A stretch of DNA of 64,000 nucleotides from Trichoderma breve (GCF_028502605.1 NC_079233.1:5704001-5768000), one strand, 5' to 3'; positions 11,538 to 25,101 are shown, numbered from the stretch's first letter. Translations and numbers: made by a program. The notes: generated from the sequence alone by a model not told the origin.

Positions 11538-13381
11538 TCATCTCCTCTCTCGTCTGCGTCTTCGACCGTGTCCGCCCCCTTGATATTCTTCATGCTCTTG
11601 TAAAAGACGAGCCATCTCACGCGGTACAATATCTAGCCCTCGGTCTTGACGTATCAGTCTCTCAAGGTCCCTTATGGCCATGATGCGTTGACGTCTGGTG
11701 TCTTCGAGTTGATCTTCTAGCGCGTCTGTAACGATACGAAGCTGTCCAATCGCATGATCAACCAGGCCTACATCCCCATCAGCCAGCGGATGTAGTTCTG
11801 GGAGCCGGCTGTTGAACGGGTGGTCAGGAGGATGGTATGGGATAGGGTGACCGACAAGCGGAGGGAGAACAGGTGGGAAAGGGTTAGGGAAAACACCAGG
11901 GAGAGAAACACCAGGAAAAGCGCCAGGGATAGGGAGAGGAGGCTCCTCCTCCTCCAAGAAGGGGAAGAGAGCGGCGATCGGCGGAAGACCAATGGGACCC
12001 CGGTTCAAGTTGTTTGGACGGGCAACCGGAGCGTGCTGCCGATGCTGAGGCGGCCGCGGAACATCTCTGTGTGCCGGAATCTCCATGTGCTCGGCCTCAT
12101 TGCGCCTTGCGATTGGCTCCTGCGCGCGATTTGGGGCTGGGTTTGGAACTGCCGTTGGAACAGAAGCGCCAACGGGGGCGTAATCGACCGCTGCTAGAGC
12201 GATTTCGTCTTCCGGATCATATCGCAGCTGAGGGATCCGGGGGATCCCATCAACGTTGTTAACTAGATGTGCTCTTCCACCGCGCAAGATGGGCCGGCGG
12301 CCTGGCCGTTGTCGCACGGGCACGCGCATGTCGAGGCCGTTGTATTCAGGGCAATCGCATCGTCCTCTCCAGTCGCGGCCGCAGATATAGCAGAATTCAG
12401 CACCGCAAAGACAGCTATGACATGGAAACTGGTGGTTAGCCCACAGGTTTTGGGAACAAAAGAAAAAGAAGAAGAAAAGGGAGGTCCTCACCTCATGTGA
12501 TTACAACCGTCTCTCAAGCCTATCACGACGCCGCACCTAGGGCAGCCCACGAGCCCCTGGCTGTCCATCATATTCAACAACGCCTCGTCATCTTCCTCCT
12601 CTTGACACGGCAAGCCTCGGTGTGATCTACCGCCACAAGCAGCACATGTCGCCTTGTGGCACGACGGACATGTGCCCATAGCAGTGGCATTGTCTTCATC
12701 ACGGGCGGCCGGCTGGATCGCCGTCGCCGGGATGAAGGATGCGCAGCTTGGGTCATGGCAGTACAGCCGCTCCCCTGGTTGCACGCTGAATTCGGCCGAT
12801 AGTTGACGGAACAGGTGGACCAGGGCCGGACGCTGGGCGACTCGGACTGTGGCCTCGTCAAAGGGCCTGTTGCAACAGCCTGTTGGGAAGTCTACCTCGG
12901 AGCGGAGGCCGACTCGGATGTTCTCTCGGAGGCAGTGGCCACAGTAGTGACAGCCGCACGGGACAGTCACATCGCTTTTGGAAACGCACACGATGCAGGC
13001 GTCTGCGGGTTCGGCTTCTTCGCCGTCGTCCTCTGGCTCCGGGGAACCTCGTAGCAAAAGGCGTATCTCGTTCGCGGATAGGTGGACGCGGTGCTGCAAG
13101 TCTTGAACTTGTGGGCTTTGGAGTCTTTCCTCGGCGATTTCATCGTCGGACATGATTCGCGAGATGATGTACGATTGTTCATCCTCTGGCAGCATGGATA
13201 TTGCTAGAGAGACTGCGTGGGCTAGTTCTGTCGCCGTTATGGATCCTCTGCCTTCGGGAGGTAATACTTCCATACGCTCGACGATGTGGAGTAATACGGG
13301 ATGAAGCTGCTCGATGGGTCGTAGTCTCTCAGGCTCCTGGTCGAGGGCAGGGAGACGTTGGCGATTATTGAGATTCGACAT
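11538..13381 (-). CDS. RBR (RING-IBR-RING) E3 ubiquitin ligase
   Basis: Two exons, 13381-12492 and 12414-11538, joined across a 77-nt intron (donor GTGAGG, acceptor CATAG), give 588 aa. RBR ligases take ubiquitin from an E2 onto a RING2 cysteine and then pass it to the substrate. RING1 is at about residues 129-170 (CIVC, PCGCHYCGHC, GCC). The IBR is about 205-260 (YCHDPSC, CPSCHKATCAAC). RING2 begins at C280 (GCPRCG), and C293 in DGCNHMS is the presumed catalytic cysteine. The intron falls right after this motif, and splicing restores the typical CNHMSCLCGAEFCYICG. The C-terminal half is Pro-rich without a recognised domain and ends in a helical region and a basic tail (GRRRRRERR). The start at MSNLNNRQRL was preferred over an upstream in-frame extension that lacks an ATG near its beginning. 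Its substrates cannot be inferred. Confidence 0.9.
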
Positions 13382-14907
13382 GGTTATTTTTATTTTTCGT
13401 AGTAGTTTCTGGAAAGTGTTGGGTCTTGTTCGTTCTTCGGGTTGGAAAGTCGTAGGCTGTCCTTCATTGTTGCTATAACAGCAGAGCAGATAGCTCAGGC
13501 TCCAAGACGACGGCATAGGTCGAGATTTATACGCCAAGGGCAACACTCAGTCGACTCGGATATTTTGTGTGCTTCCTATGTTTGCTCAAATCAATATTTC
13601 TTTGAAGTGATTCCTAGCTATCAATGTATTGTTCAATCACTGATACTTTTGGCTGAGCAGGAGGCTACGGGAAAGTTTGTCTACGTGGCGGTTTAATGGA
13701 GACTTTCATGTATCTGTCCTTTTTACTTTATTTGCCAAACCTAGCAGGATATGTTTACTTGGGCTTTTTGGTTGGAAAGGGGTTTTCCGTGGAAGCAGAG
13801 AAGTATGTCGTCGGTGAGTAAGTGAAGGATGTGAGAATGCTGATGCTTCCGTCAGGCTGATCTAGTCTGATGAAGGATTCATGATAATTGACGTCGTACG
13901 GGAGAACAGACATCACAGTTCTGCAAGACAGAATAAACGTCATTCATGATCAAAAAGAGGGGGCATGGGGACACTAGGGAGCCATCTCGAAAGCGAGTGA
14001 ATAGGAGACATTGCCGAGGATGCGTAACGTAGCTGCGTATGTATAGCTTCACTCTCTCGTTTCACAAGTTGAACTGCAAGTTTTGGCAAGAATATCTGTA
14101 ATAAAGGCATGTTGAATTTTTTTTAAGGCTGCTACTCTGAGATGAGACCCTTCCAAATCCGAGAGCGTGATGATAAAATGGTATACAGTCAAAGCGCATA
14201 TTTCTTCAAAGCCAGGTTGCTGCCAAGAAACGTAAAACTAAGAAAGAAAAAATAATTGTCTTTACAGGACAAGGGTATTTCGCAGATAGAGTATGCAATA
14301 TCCATAATCCAGTTCGTCTTTGCCCGCGAAAAACACGAGTAAAAATATAAAAAATCAAAAGATCAAAGGAAGAAAAAAGGAAAACAGCATCCCATGGTCC
14401 ATAAATCACAGTTAAGCCATGACGCTGGCAAATAAAGGGGAACCCTCCTGGCTGTCCACAACTCCCAAGATATCCACATGTTAAGCACAATCAGAGATGC
14501 TCCAAATAAAACAAAAACCCAATGGTGCCCTTTGCCAAGTCCCTCCAATATTCCAATTCCACCTCCCTAAAAAAAATAATAAACCAAAAATAGTTTGATG
14601 CACCCGGAGTCATGTACCTTTGGAGATCCCCATAGCCGTTAATAGAGGGGGTTGGTAAGAGTAGTGATAAAAAAACAAAATAGGTAACCAATAAGACCCA
14701 AACGCCGTAAAACTCCGTTGCATCGATAACTCCATCGCTGATATAATTCACATGTCACATGAAAGGCTGAAAGAGTAATAAGAGCCTTCCCCTCTTACAC
14801 AATTAGAAAAGAGAAGGGAAGAGAACAAAAAAGAAGTGCCCGAGATATGAACACGGCACGCAGTTCCATGTAGTAAAGAGAAGATGGAAAGTTGTGTGCG
14901 TCGTCTT
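13382..14907. other. intergenic interval (RBR promoter and transporter 3' region)
   Basis: No gene is supported. The left part should be the promoter of the leftward RBR gene and the right part the 3' UTR of the hexose transporter. Short minus-strand frames between 14206 and 14751 are rich in aromatic and hydrophobic residues but look like translations of AT-rich UTR. Confidence 0.5.
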
Positions 14908-17200
14908 TCAATAGCTAAAGTCGACATGTGCCATCGTCGGTACCGACTCCTTATTGTCGTTTGATGCCGTCGTGATTTCGTTGCCGTCCCCTAGATGGGC
15001 GTTGGGGGGCATGTGGATGGTGACTGAATTTGAGTCGCCCAGGGTGGTATCGGCGCTTGATTGCGAGGTCGTCGTTTGTAGTTCATGATCTGGTGGAGGT
15101 TGGGCGCTAGGTGACCAGCCCTCGTCGAGGATCTGCTGGAAGCTCCAGCTGGGTTCGAAACTCCTACTATTCCAGGCATGATCCACTCGTTCGTACATTT
15201 CGTCAATCTGCTCCAAGCTGATTTTACTCGTCTCATACACCATAGCCCAGACAAAGAAAACGGCGAGGATACAAAAGGCCCCCCATATGAAAAAGATTTT
15301 GGTACCAAAGCCAGCCGTGCCCGGACCGCTGCCCACCAGGAAGGGCGTGCTGTATCCGATACCAAAGTTGAGTACCCAGTTGGAAAACGTTGAAATGGAC
15401 ATGGACTTTGCGCGGACTTTGAGGGGGTAGATCTCCGACGTTACGACCCACGCCACAGGGCCCCAGGACGCAGCGAAGAAGAAGATGTTGATGGAACAAA
15501 AGACAATTAGTATAGTAGTAGATGCCTCCTTGAGGCCTTCGCCAGCGGCAGCAGCAAATGAGGCCATCAGCAGTTGGCAGCAAGCCATGCCGATGGCGCC
15601 GACTATCAGTAACTTTCGTCGACCCCAGGACTCTATGACAAAGAGGCCGACAAAGGTGGACACGAAGTTGATGATTTGGATGATGAGCGATTTGGTGTAG
15701 GGGCTGTCGACGCCCGAACCGCCGAAGAACGTGGTGCTATAGTACATGATGAAGTTGATGCCGGTGAGCTGTTGAAGCATTTGGATGCCGCATCCGGTAA
15801 AGGTTCGGCGGCCTAGATGAGGGGAGCCTACGAAGAGTTCCTTGTACGAGTCCGGGCCTAGTGTTAGTTCGTACTGGTGATTGGCGACGATTTCCTGAAG
15901 TTCATCGAGGAGGGCTGGGTGGGTGATATCGAGGCGTCGGAGGCGACTGAGCGAAAGGCCAGCGGCCTCTTTGTTGCCTTTTTTAACTAGAAATCGAGGA
16001 GTTTCAGGAAGGAGTATGAGACCTCCGGTTAGGATGAGGGCGGGGACGAGCTGGAGTCCAAGGGGGATTCGGTAGGCGGCTGGGGATTTGATTTTGGAAG
16101 TGATGATGTTGATGATGGAGGCAGAGAGAAGTCCTATGGTGATGGAGAGCTGATAGGCGCAGACTAGGGTACCACGTATCCACTTGGGAGCCATTTCCGA
16201 CTGATATAAGGGAATGAGGACTGACACGGCACCAACACCGAGGCCAGCCAAGCACCTGGAGATGGAGTCAGTATCCGCGTGCACGTTTGGGCCAAGTCAC
16301 AGGCCAAGCATAGATCCGAGCGTATATGGGGCGGATGAAGGTTGAAGATTGAAAATGTGGGAGAGAAACCTACCTTCCGGCTAACAAGGCGGCAGATCCC
16401 TCAGCAGAGACTTGCAGGATGGCTCCAATACAGAAAATGGCTACAGAGAGGAGCATGCTTCGTCGACGTCCGAGAGTATCACCAAGGGGGGCGGCGAGGA
16501 GGGATCCAAGAGCGGTGCCGACGCTAAGAATGGCGACAATGAGGGCCGAGTCTTTGGCGCAAATGTCGTCGTTTATGGTTCGATCATTACATGTTCCAAA
16601 CTTTTGTTTAAACTCATCCATGGCAAGAATACCGTTGATGGCCCTAAACGAAAACCCCAGTTAGCGATGGGCGTTGAATGCCGACAAGGCAACAGACGGC
16701 GAATAAGACAGCCCGAATACAATGACGAAGAAGGAAGGTGTATGTTGGAAGAAGAAAAAAATCATGAGAGAACGAATGCAATCCAGATGTCTCCCCAAGT
16801 CTCGACGGCAGCGAATTTCATTCGACATTCCCTCGTCGTGGTGCGAGAGGACGGTATTCTCGAACGAAAAAGAGACAGCATGCCCCGATGCAGCACTAAC
16901 CGCACCAATCCACCCATAACACAACAGACAAAAGGAATCCCACGCCATAGTGTTGACGTTTTCATTTCTCGACGATAAATACAGTACGGGGCGACAACAG
17001 ATACGACAAAGAGATCGGAATGGTTCGGTGCGAGGGGCGGGCGAGGGTCGCATTCATGGGCGACAACATGGTGCTGCTGCTTACCCAGTATCGTAACCAA
17101 AGAGCAATCCACCAGAAGCGACAAAGAGGCCGACCATGATGGCTGGCGCCGACGAGCCAGCGACATTGTCGGGCTTATGCCAGCCCATGGCGATGGCCAT
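14908..17200 (-). CDS. MFS hexose transporter (sugar porter family)
   Basis: Three exons, 17200-17085, 16643-16374 and 16255-14908, give 577 aa. Sugar porters are 12-helix plasma-membrane proteins that carry glucose or related hexoses. Hallmarks are FGYDTG after the first helix (split by intron 1), GDTLGRRR between TM2 and TM3, PETPRFLVKKG before the central loop, IQMLQQLTGINFIMYY (QQxxGxN glucose motif) in TM7, WGRRK, and GPVAWVVTSEIYPLKVRAKS in the second half. The Ser/Thr/Asn-rich cytoplasmic tail of about 100 residues is longer than in plain transporters and recalls fungal sensor-like members such as Neurospora RCO-3; whether it transports or senses cannot be settled here. Intron 1 is unusually long for this locus (441 nt). 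The upstream interval contains clustered CreA-type sites near 18.2 kb, so glucose repression is plausible. Confidence 0.92.
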
Positions 17201-20200
17201 GGTGACGGTGTTTTGCAGTCAATCCAGGGCTTCAGGCGTTGCGACGCCCTTTCGCGTCGAGGCGGACGGCGGGACGAGCGAGGATTCGACGATGGCGAGT
17301 CGCCGGGACAGCGCTTCGAGGCGGAGTGACGAGCGAGAGTTGGTAGAAGATCAGAAATGAGATCTCGCAGGCGGTCGTATGAGAGAGCGAGAGGCGAGCA
17401 AAAAGGCTGCGGCGAGGAATCGTCACGGGCGAGAGTGGGTAATATTCTCTGCGTTTCAGTGGAAGATGGGGGGGCGCGGAGACCAGAGCAGAGGCAAGGG
17501 TTGGGACGCTGGCGGGCCTTTGGGGCCGGACTGCGCTAAAAGTGTGACCACTGGCGGTGCTAACGGTAGCCAGAGCAGGCACTAACAGCGACGGCAGAGG
17601 CACGGTACAGTGCTAGAGCAGAGACGACGGGCAAAACGAAGCGCTGTCGCACAAGCCTTTGAAAGTAAGCGGACAGGCACCAGACAAGGACGAGACGAGT
17701 TAAAGCACGGGGCGAGCAAGGCGGCGCAATGCCTTAGGCGACGAGGTTTGCAAGCATTTGATGAGCGTGAGCTGGACTGGACTTGGAGGCTTTTTGGCGG
17801 CATGGGAATCCAGACAGCCAAGCAAGCGGGTTTCGACAGCCTCGAGCCTTGGGGGGCCCTGAACCTTGAACCCGGCCTGGGCTCTGAATCTTGGCCCGTC
17901 CACAGGGAGGCTTCGAGCTGGAACTGGGATTTGTGGGCCGCAACGTGATGCGCGCAAGCACCGCAGCGATCCAGATTTTGGCGGCGGCCGAGCGAGCAGA
18001 CAAAGGCAGATTTGGCAGAGCAGCAGCGGGAAAGGCAAAGGGAAGGGGAAGAAACGGTGCGGCGCGTGGGCAAAAGTGAGATTCGGGGCGACTCAAAGTC
18101 AATGGAGGCGGGAGGGCTAGCAAGCGAACAGGAAGCGATCAGCACCAGCAGCATGGCGCTGACGTCGTCTGATTGGCCGGGCTGGCCTCGTGGTGCGCCC
18201 CACTCTGCAGCGGCCTGGGACCGTCTGGGGCAGGAGAGGAAGGCCCTGAAGGAAGCCCTGGAGCAGCCCTGGAGGAAGCCCTGAAGCCTCGTGTGGTGTG
18301 TTCCGGGCCGTCCAGTCCATGTACAGGCATGTACGTGCGTACAGGCTTCTAGCCGTCTTCCATCCTCTGCAAGGAATCGCAACGTGGGTTTGATCTCGCA
18401 AGCACGAGGCGGCACGGCACAGATGCGATGCGATGCGATGCGACGGGTGAATGCTGGGCGCCGTAGGACATTAGATTTGACGTTGGTTTGGCATCAATCA
18501 ATTACCTTGACATTTACACTGATGGCCAAGCTTCTTTCGTAGCTTCCAAGTTGGCCGCATGGCTTGCGCTATTGGTCATTGCCGAGCCTCGACTTGAGAA
18601 CACCGCTCAAGGCACACGCGCACACACCAGACACATACAAGACGCAGCCCAGGTATTGGATACTTGGTCCTCGACGCCGCTCGTACCTCATCGGGCCATC
18701 CAAAGGCGCAACTCCGACACACAACTGCCACCCACGCATGTCGGCGACGCAAGTACAAGGCCCGTACTCGGTACGCGTCCATTCGTGCGAGTATCCGGGC
18801 GCCGTCTATTCGCTGCTTGGGCTGGCTAATCACTTGCTCGGCTGGGGCTCGCCACCCTCCTTCAGCTTACACCATGCCATGTTGGGGGATTCGCTCGCCG
18901 CCACAAAGGAATGGAGTCCACCTCCCCTGCCGGCGCTTTTTTACGAGAGAAATAAGACCCGGAGAGAAACTTGTCATTGAAGCCACAAAGAAGAATCACA
19001 AGGAGATGGTGATGAGGAGATGAAGAGGCAGAAGAGACCATCGTCTCGCTAGCAAGGGCCAGGCTTTGGGTCCGTCAGTCGGCATTCGGGAGTCCGGACG
19101 CAAATGCCGCCGCCGCCGCAAGAAGGCTTCACGACTGTATTACAAGCAAGGCCGAGTGAAGGAGTCCGAGTCCCCTCACACGAAGCAAAAGTTGCTCAAA
19201 GTGCGGCTCGTGGGTTTGGTGAGAGCTGGAGCTGCCTGCTCGTTCGTCCGAGTACGAGGCATGCCACCTTTAGGTTCAACAAAGCAGGTACACGCATACC
19301 AAGTAGGGAGGACAACGAGTCCCAACGATATGACGCTGCTGCTACATGGACTGTCGCATTTTCCTCTGCTTTTGTTGTGCCTGCCCCAAGGAATCTGCCC
19401 GACTATCGGGCCCTCAGCTTTCCGGCGCAGAGGCTCCGTGGTCGTTCTCGACGACGCTTTTGGCCAGACTGTCCCCAACGCCGCACTGCCATGTCCGACC
19501 CTTGTCCTGTAAGAGCCCAGAACGCCTCCGGGAGTCTCATGGACAGCAACTGACACAGATGGGGGTGGAGCGGTGAATGCAATCCCAAGAGCCGTCGACC
19601 TTCGGTTAACTGCCTGACGGGCTGCTTCGATATTGACTGTCAGCTAGCTGCATCCGCCTGCTTGAGTGGCTTTTCTCCTTGGGTCTTGGGTGCGCAACCT
19701 GCAGTCCTTGAAGGGCAGCCCCCTCTCTCCAAGCATCCGCCCGCACGCCTGACAAGCTGCTATTAGCAACTCGATTCCCTGGCTTGGTGCGGCACAGTAC
19801 GGCTGAGTGCTTTTCAACACGATGACTAGCAGCCGGGCTTTGCCTCGGTACGGACCATGGTACTAAAGCCACATACGGCGGCGTGCCTCTGACGCCGCCA
19901 TGGCCAGAAGTATCTCTCTTGTAACCGATACGACGTGTTTGCATGGAGGCGTCAAGGTAGTTTAGGGCACACGTGCGAAGACGGAAAGCTTTGGAACTGT
20001 TCTCGGCAACTTGCAGTCAAATGAGTCGAACGATGCACGCAGACGAGATCCATCATGCCAAGACCGTCGAGACTGAGCTATTCCTAAGCATCTATCTACC
20101 TATGCTCACGACTTACACGGCCAGACAACAGTGCTGTTTGTACCGTAGATATGGTAGATGCAGCAGATGCTAGTATGCGGCGCTCTGTCATGACATCTTT

Positions 20201-23200
20201 ACGAGTACGAGCACTGCGGTTATATGAAGTGGCTTTCCCGCGTGATAGACCATGGCTTTTGATGTTGGGCCGCGGTTTCAGCAAGAAACTCACTCCTGAG
20301 TTGAGCCCCAAGCCACAAGGAAAACCTAGCCGCAAAACAGGGCAGATGAACTATTCTAACAAAAATAGCTGTTGCACCATCAAGATCCTCAAACGCCACA
20401 CCATCTGCGGCTGCGATTGACGATGTTGTGGTGCGCATTGACTCAGACGTGGTAGCATCAGAAAAAAACAAATAAAGGAACGGGACGCAGATTATGCGGA
20501 GAAAATCTGGGGAAGGGCAAAAAATCTTCAATAAGGGTCGGCTCAGTCAAAAATTGTCAGCGAGCCACATGTCCAGTGCGCCACACTGTGTACGACTCTG
20601 GGGTTCTGGGAGCGAGACGGTACTCCTGACTAGCAGATACTTGCCACCGCAACTGAGGCTCGGCCTGGTCTGGGCGCGGGCTGGGCAAGTCCGGGGTAAG
20701 AATCGGGCAAGACGGGCGGCGGCGCAAGTCACTTCTCCGTACTTGTACTGGCGCGGGCAAGGGATGGGGTACCCAGTACGGGGGATCCCGGACACGGTGC
20801 AGGGAGACTTGATTGAAATGCTAAGCATTCTTGGCTCTCGACCTTGTGGCCTGCGCCTGTCATTGCCAGCTTTGGACGGCTGAAGGAATCGAATACCTGC
20901 AGCTGACACAAGCTCCCTGTGCCGCGTGGTAGGGGAACACAAGCCGCAATAGTCCAGGGACCGAGCGACATCCGTGATTTGAGCCGGGTCTATAATTTAG
21001 TCATAGGTATTTGATACCATGATGCTTAGCCGGGAGCGGGATTGGTAGACTTATATTCTCACTTCCGTCCGAGAACTTGTGTAAGTTCCATAGTAGGGGC
21101 CCCGCCAGACACCGACAGAAAGGGCGAAAGCATTCGACATGACTGACGACCTTGCCTTAGTGGTATAAGATTTTAAGAAAGAAAGCTCAAAACTTGGCTT
21201 TATTTAACTACCTCCCTAGCAGGTATGGGTATAACAGTTTAGTAGAGTTTGAAGTATCCAATAATAGGTGTTGACGCTTTCGGTACGCTTCCAATACGCC
21301 CAACCAGATGCTGCATCGATGTACTGCACTCTAACACAGAGTGGGCCGTCACCCGCTAGTACAAACTGACTGCGCTGTGCATTAGCCTTGCGAAGCACCT
21401 TGGACGAGAAAAATCAACCTTGTTTTTCATCCAGCCGAGTAAAGAGCCTTTGATAGTGTGAGCTTTTATCCTATTCATTCTGTCATGGGTTTGGTTTGAT
21501 AGAGACTTGAGCGCCCTGCAGTGGCGGCAGCTTCGGATCAGGATTATTCATCATGGATGGAATCCGGTGCCAACTATTGCTTGTACGACACAACCGACTC
21601 GCAGCTGAGCCTTTGTTATTTCGCTTGTTCGTGTCTCATTCACGTAGCACGATGCAAGCCTTGGAATCAGTAGTCTGCTTTGGTCTGGTGGCACTTGATC
21701 TTTTCAAATGCAGCAAAAGGAGGCTGTATACTACAGGATGGGCTACTGTATGTATGTATGTACAGCCATCGAATCCAACGCCGAGTTTCGTCCATGGTTA
21801 TGGTTGAGAAGGGCTTCTCAGATGCCGAGGCTTCGGCAACTTTTTTGCTGGTGGTTGATATCACTTGATGGAATCTTTTTACCCTAGCACGGCACACCAC
21901 CCGAGGAAAAAGGAAAGAAAAGGCATTAGTTTATAATACAATTCGTGACCTTTGGTAGAGTCACACTCTGGTCCAAATCTCCGACGCCAAATACTAGGTA
22001 CTCAGCATCGGAGATTCTTGATACCCTTTGAGAAAGAAATGGTAGCAAAAAAAAGGGGGGGTTCTTCAACAACATGCAACAGAGATTGGAACCGCCGGCC
22101 GTGATCCATTGTTGCCGCGCTGGAATGCAACGCTGCGGAGTAAAAAGCAGATTCACAAAGTACAGCTCGTCGTATCTTTGTCAATTTGCCACTGAGCAGA
22201 TACGATGCGCCTCCCTTCCCACCCGATTTGACAGATCACGCAGTTCGACCTTTGACCCCGGATCGGCGTCGAGCCCACCCCGCATGTGGATGGAGGATGG
22301 GCGTCTACAAGACCTTAGTTTCGCATCACCAAACCACCCTTCAGCTGCAACCAAGACCCCTTGAGTCGGCCATCTAGTGTCACGGCTAAGCAGCACTCTT
22401 GCGTAATTTCCAAGAAGCGGCACGGCACAAGTGACGACCAAGGGGGGCAGAGGAGGGAAGATGGAGTGAAGAGGGGGGGCTGGCATCCACAGGACTTGTA
22501 TCAAGTCGTACAAGCCTTTCTCTTTTCCCACTCGTCTTTTCCCAGCGCCAGTGAACCCATCACGGAGCATGCTAACTTGTGATGGCCCAGCCAGCCCTTT
22601 TTCCCGTCCCCAGCCCCGGCAAGCATCATTAGAAAGTGCAAAAAGAGAGAGAGAGAAGAGCCCATCTTCTGCTAGTTCCAAGGGGAAAGGGCCGGTTGCC
22701 TGCATCGACTAACACAAAACTAAAATACGCCCTCGTCTTCCGATCGCGGGAACTACCCATGAAAATTAAGATGGAGGAGCTGAAGCAGAGCCAGAACGGA
22801 CAAGAAGAGGGCCTCTAAAATTATCTCTTTCGGCTCTTCTTTTTTCTCTCATTTATTTCGGTTTGCCGGTGACGAACGAGCGGCCGTTATTGCCATGCAG
22901 CCATCACGGGCGTAGTGGTGGCGGCGTTTTTCCCTCTTTTTTTTGTTTCATTGCGCTCGACCAACATGTTACTCTGTGTGTCGACAGATCACTCCCAAAG
23001 TGAGAGATGAACTACTATAGGAGGGGCACATGAAAGGGCTCTAAGAAGATCGAGAGGGTAAGAGGAAGGTGGCAGAAGATCCAATCAATACAAATGAATA
23101 AATAATGACAGTAAAAGTACAAAAAGTGAAATAAAGGCAATTGCTTACCTACCATACGACCTCTAGCACAATAAACCGAGAAAGAAAAAATCGAATCGTA

Positions 23201-25101
23201 CCATTGGGAATGTCACTGCCCATTAGCCAAAAATCCAATGAATCATCGTAGTGGCTTGCCAGAATCCAGTCCCGTGTTCACGCTCCCTCTCCGCCAAGGC
23301 CTGGAACGCTTTTTTTCACCGGGCTATGCATTTGCCGTGTGTCCCCCAAAAAGGAGCAAAAAAAGAAGAAGAGAGCAAACCAGGGGTGAAAGTGGCGTGT
23401 TTTGAATTCCAGTGCCTTTTTTTTTTTTTCTTATTCTTCTTCCCGACCGCGGTGAACGGATGGTTGATGTGCCTGTCCTGTCATTTTTCTTCACTTGTCT
23501 CTGGTTTGTCACACTCTTTTGGCGTGTCTCATAGATGGTCTTGATGGTGTACCAGGTCCCTTGTAAGAATGTAGCCCACACCACTCTTTTTCTTCTTCCA
23601 CCCATGGCATTCTGTCCAAAAGTCGAGCTGATTTTCCCTCGCAAAACTTGGCTTCTCCGATGACTCCGTTTTCCCGCTATACCCAAAATCCAACAGTCTT
23701 TTCTTTGTACTGTAGATCGCCCTCCCCTCGTTGGTTTAGCGGAGTGGTCCAGCGTCGTATCGCCAGATTCCTTCGGGGGCCGAGCGAAAACCCATCATTT
23801 TCATATGCAGGCCCCTTCGCAGTCTTACATGCAAAACTTTTTTTTCTTTCTCTTCTCTTATCTGCTATTCGATCGCTGTTGAACCTTGTAATTCCCTTTT
23901 TCTGATCGACGTGCGGGCCCCTCATCCCTTTAAAGGAGTGGTTGCTCCGCTTTGGGATTTGCTTACATGTGGTGGAAGTGTGCATTCTCCGTTCCGCTGG
24001 GCTGACCGAATATTCATTCTGTGCTGCTTATTCTGAGATTCTCCTTTAAATTCGATGAATGCTTTGATTGTATTCTGAATGGGATTGTCTCATGGCATGG
24101 TCTGTCATATCTGCGTTTGTAAAGCGACGTCATGTATAACCCATTTGTCTCGGGGTCGATTATCGTCATGCTGAGTACCACACCGCGAGATGTAATATTT
24201 ATTGCAGGTTAGGCGAGAATATGACCGAGGAAATTATGAGATATAACATCACCAACACTGGTCTGATCAAGTTGAACATATATTCTGACTATAAATCCAT
24301 AAATGATCATGGCTTGATACCTTCAAACACGAAAAGTGGCAACTTTGGTCCATAATCTCTTGGGCAAGCTCACAACACCATGATACCTGGAATCCATCTT
24401 TCCATACTCATTAATCTCTCCTAGACCTTTCTTTCTCCCTCCGCTCCTCTCTTCAAATAATACCAGCAAAATTCACACCAGGTCCGCGGTTTACAATCCC
24501 TGAATAGCACTATTTGCAATACTTCTGAAAGGCTCAACCTTCACTTCACTTGAAGAGACGCTCATCCAAACGACTAACACCACGACTCAGTCATCAGTTC
24601 ATCCAAGGAAGAGAAGCTACTCTGAATTTCAGTATCTACATTGTAAACAACGTACTTATACATCAAAGGGTAACCACCACGGAAAGAAACTTGCCATGCC
24701 TACAACAAGCAAGTCAATGAATGCATTGGAACCGAAATCTCCTTTTCGAACACGACTTGGTGGGTTGCCCACCCAAGAGAAATGCTGTAATTCAGTAATC
24801 ACATCAAAAACGCCAGTTGATTGATCAAAACAATTGATTTATATGCAAATATAGCTATCCGTACACTACATAAAAACCACATATCAAACAACCAAGCCCA
24901 TTGCGCCTGTAAAAAGCCAGTCTAGCGGCCCGTCGTGGTGAGCAAAACACAGTAGAGGCTTGCCCCCTTGACAATCATCATAATAGTATACGCATCTCTC
25001 GTTTCGTAGATGCCAATCATTGACCCCCTTCTTTCTCTCCCAATTTTTCAGCTCAGAGAGCCCATGTTTTCATACATGCCATTACACTTAAATCCCCCTC
25101 C
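17201..25101. other. 7.9-kb interval without a supported gene
   Basis: This is the longest gene-free stretch of the window, lying upstream of the hexose transporter and downstream of the fumarate reductase. The left 1.3 kb is GC-rich and keeps a 277-codon minus frame (17582-18415) open, but its composition looks non-coding. CreA-consensus hexamers (SYGGRG or its complement) cluster at 18198, 18225, 18258 and 18269. A (GATGC)n microsatellite lies at about 18424-18441. The right 1.2 kb is AT-rich. I saw no transposon open frames, long terminal repeats or tRNA cloverleafs. Confidence 0.5.
18198..18274. promoter_or_regulatory. cluster of CreA/Cre1-type hexamers upstream of the hexose transporter
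   Basis: There are four matches to SYGGRG (or its complement) in 77 bp: CCCCAC at 18198, CTGGGG at 18225, CTGGAG at 18258 and CTGGAG at 18269. They lie about 1.0 kb upstream of the transporter ATG. SYGGRG is the established binding consensus of the fungal carbon-catabolite repressor CreA/Cre1. The region is GC-rich, so chance matches are more likely than average. Confidence 0.35.

Noticed and set aside
17582..18415. 277-codon open frame on the minus strand upstream of the hexose transporter
   Set aside because: The region is GC-rich and frames stay open on both strands. The translation is Ser/Cys/Arg/Leu-rich without any domain and looks like promoter DNA.
22181..22705. 174-codon minus-strand frame with an ATG
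   Set aside because: No recognisable motif, no supporting splice structure, and overlapping plus-strand frames of similar quality.
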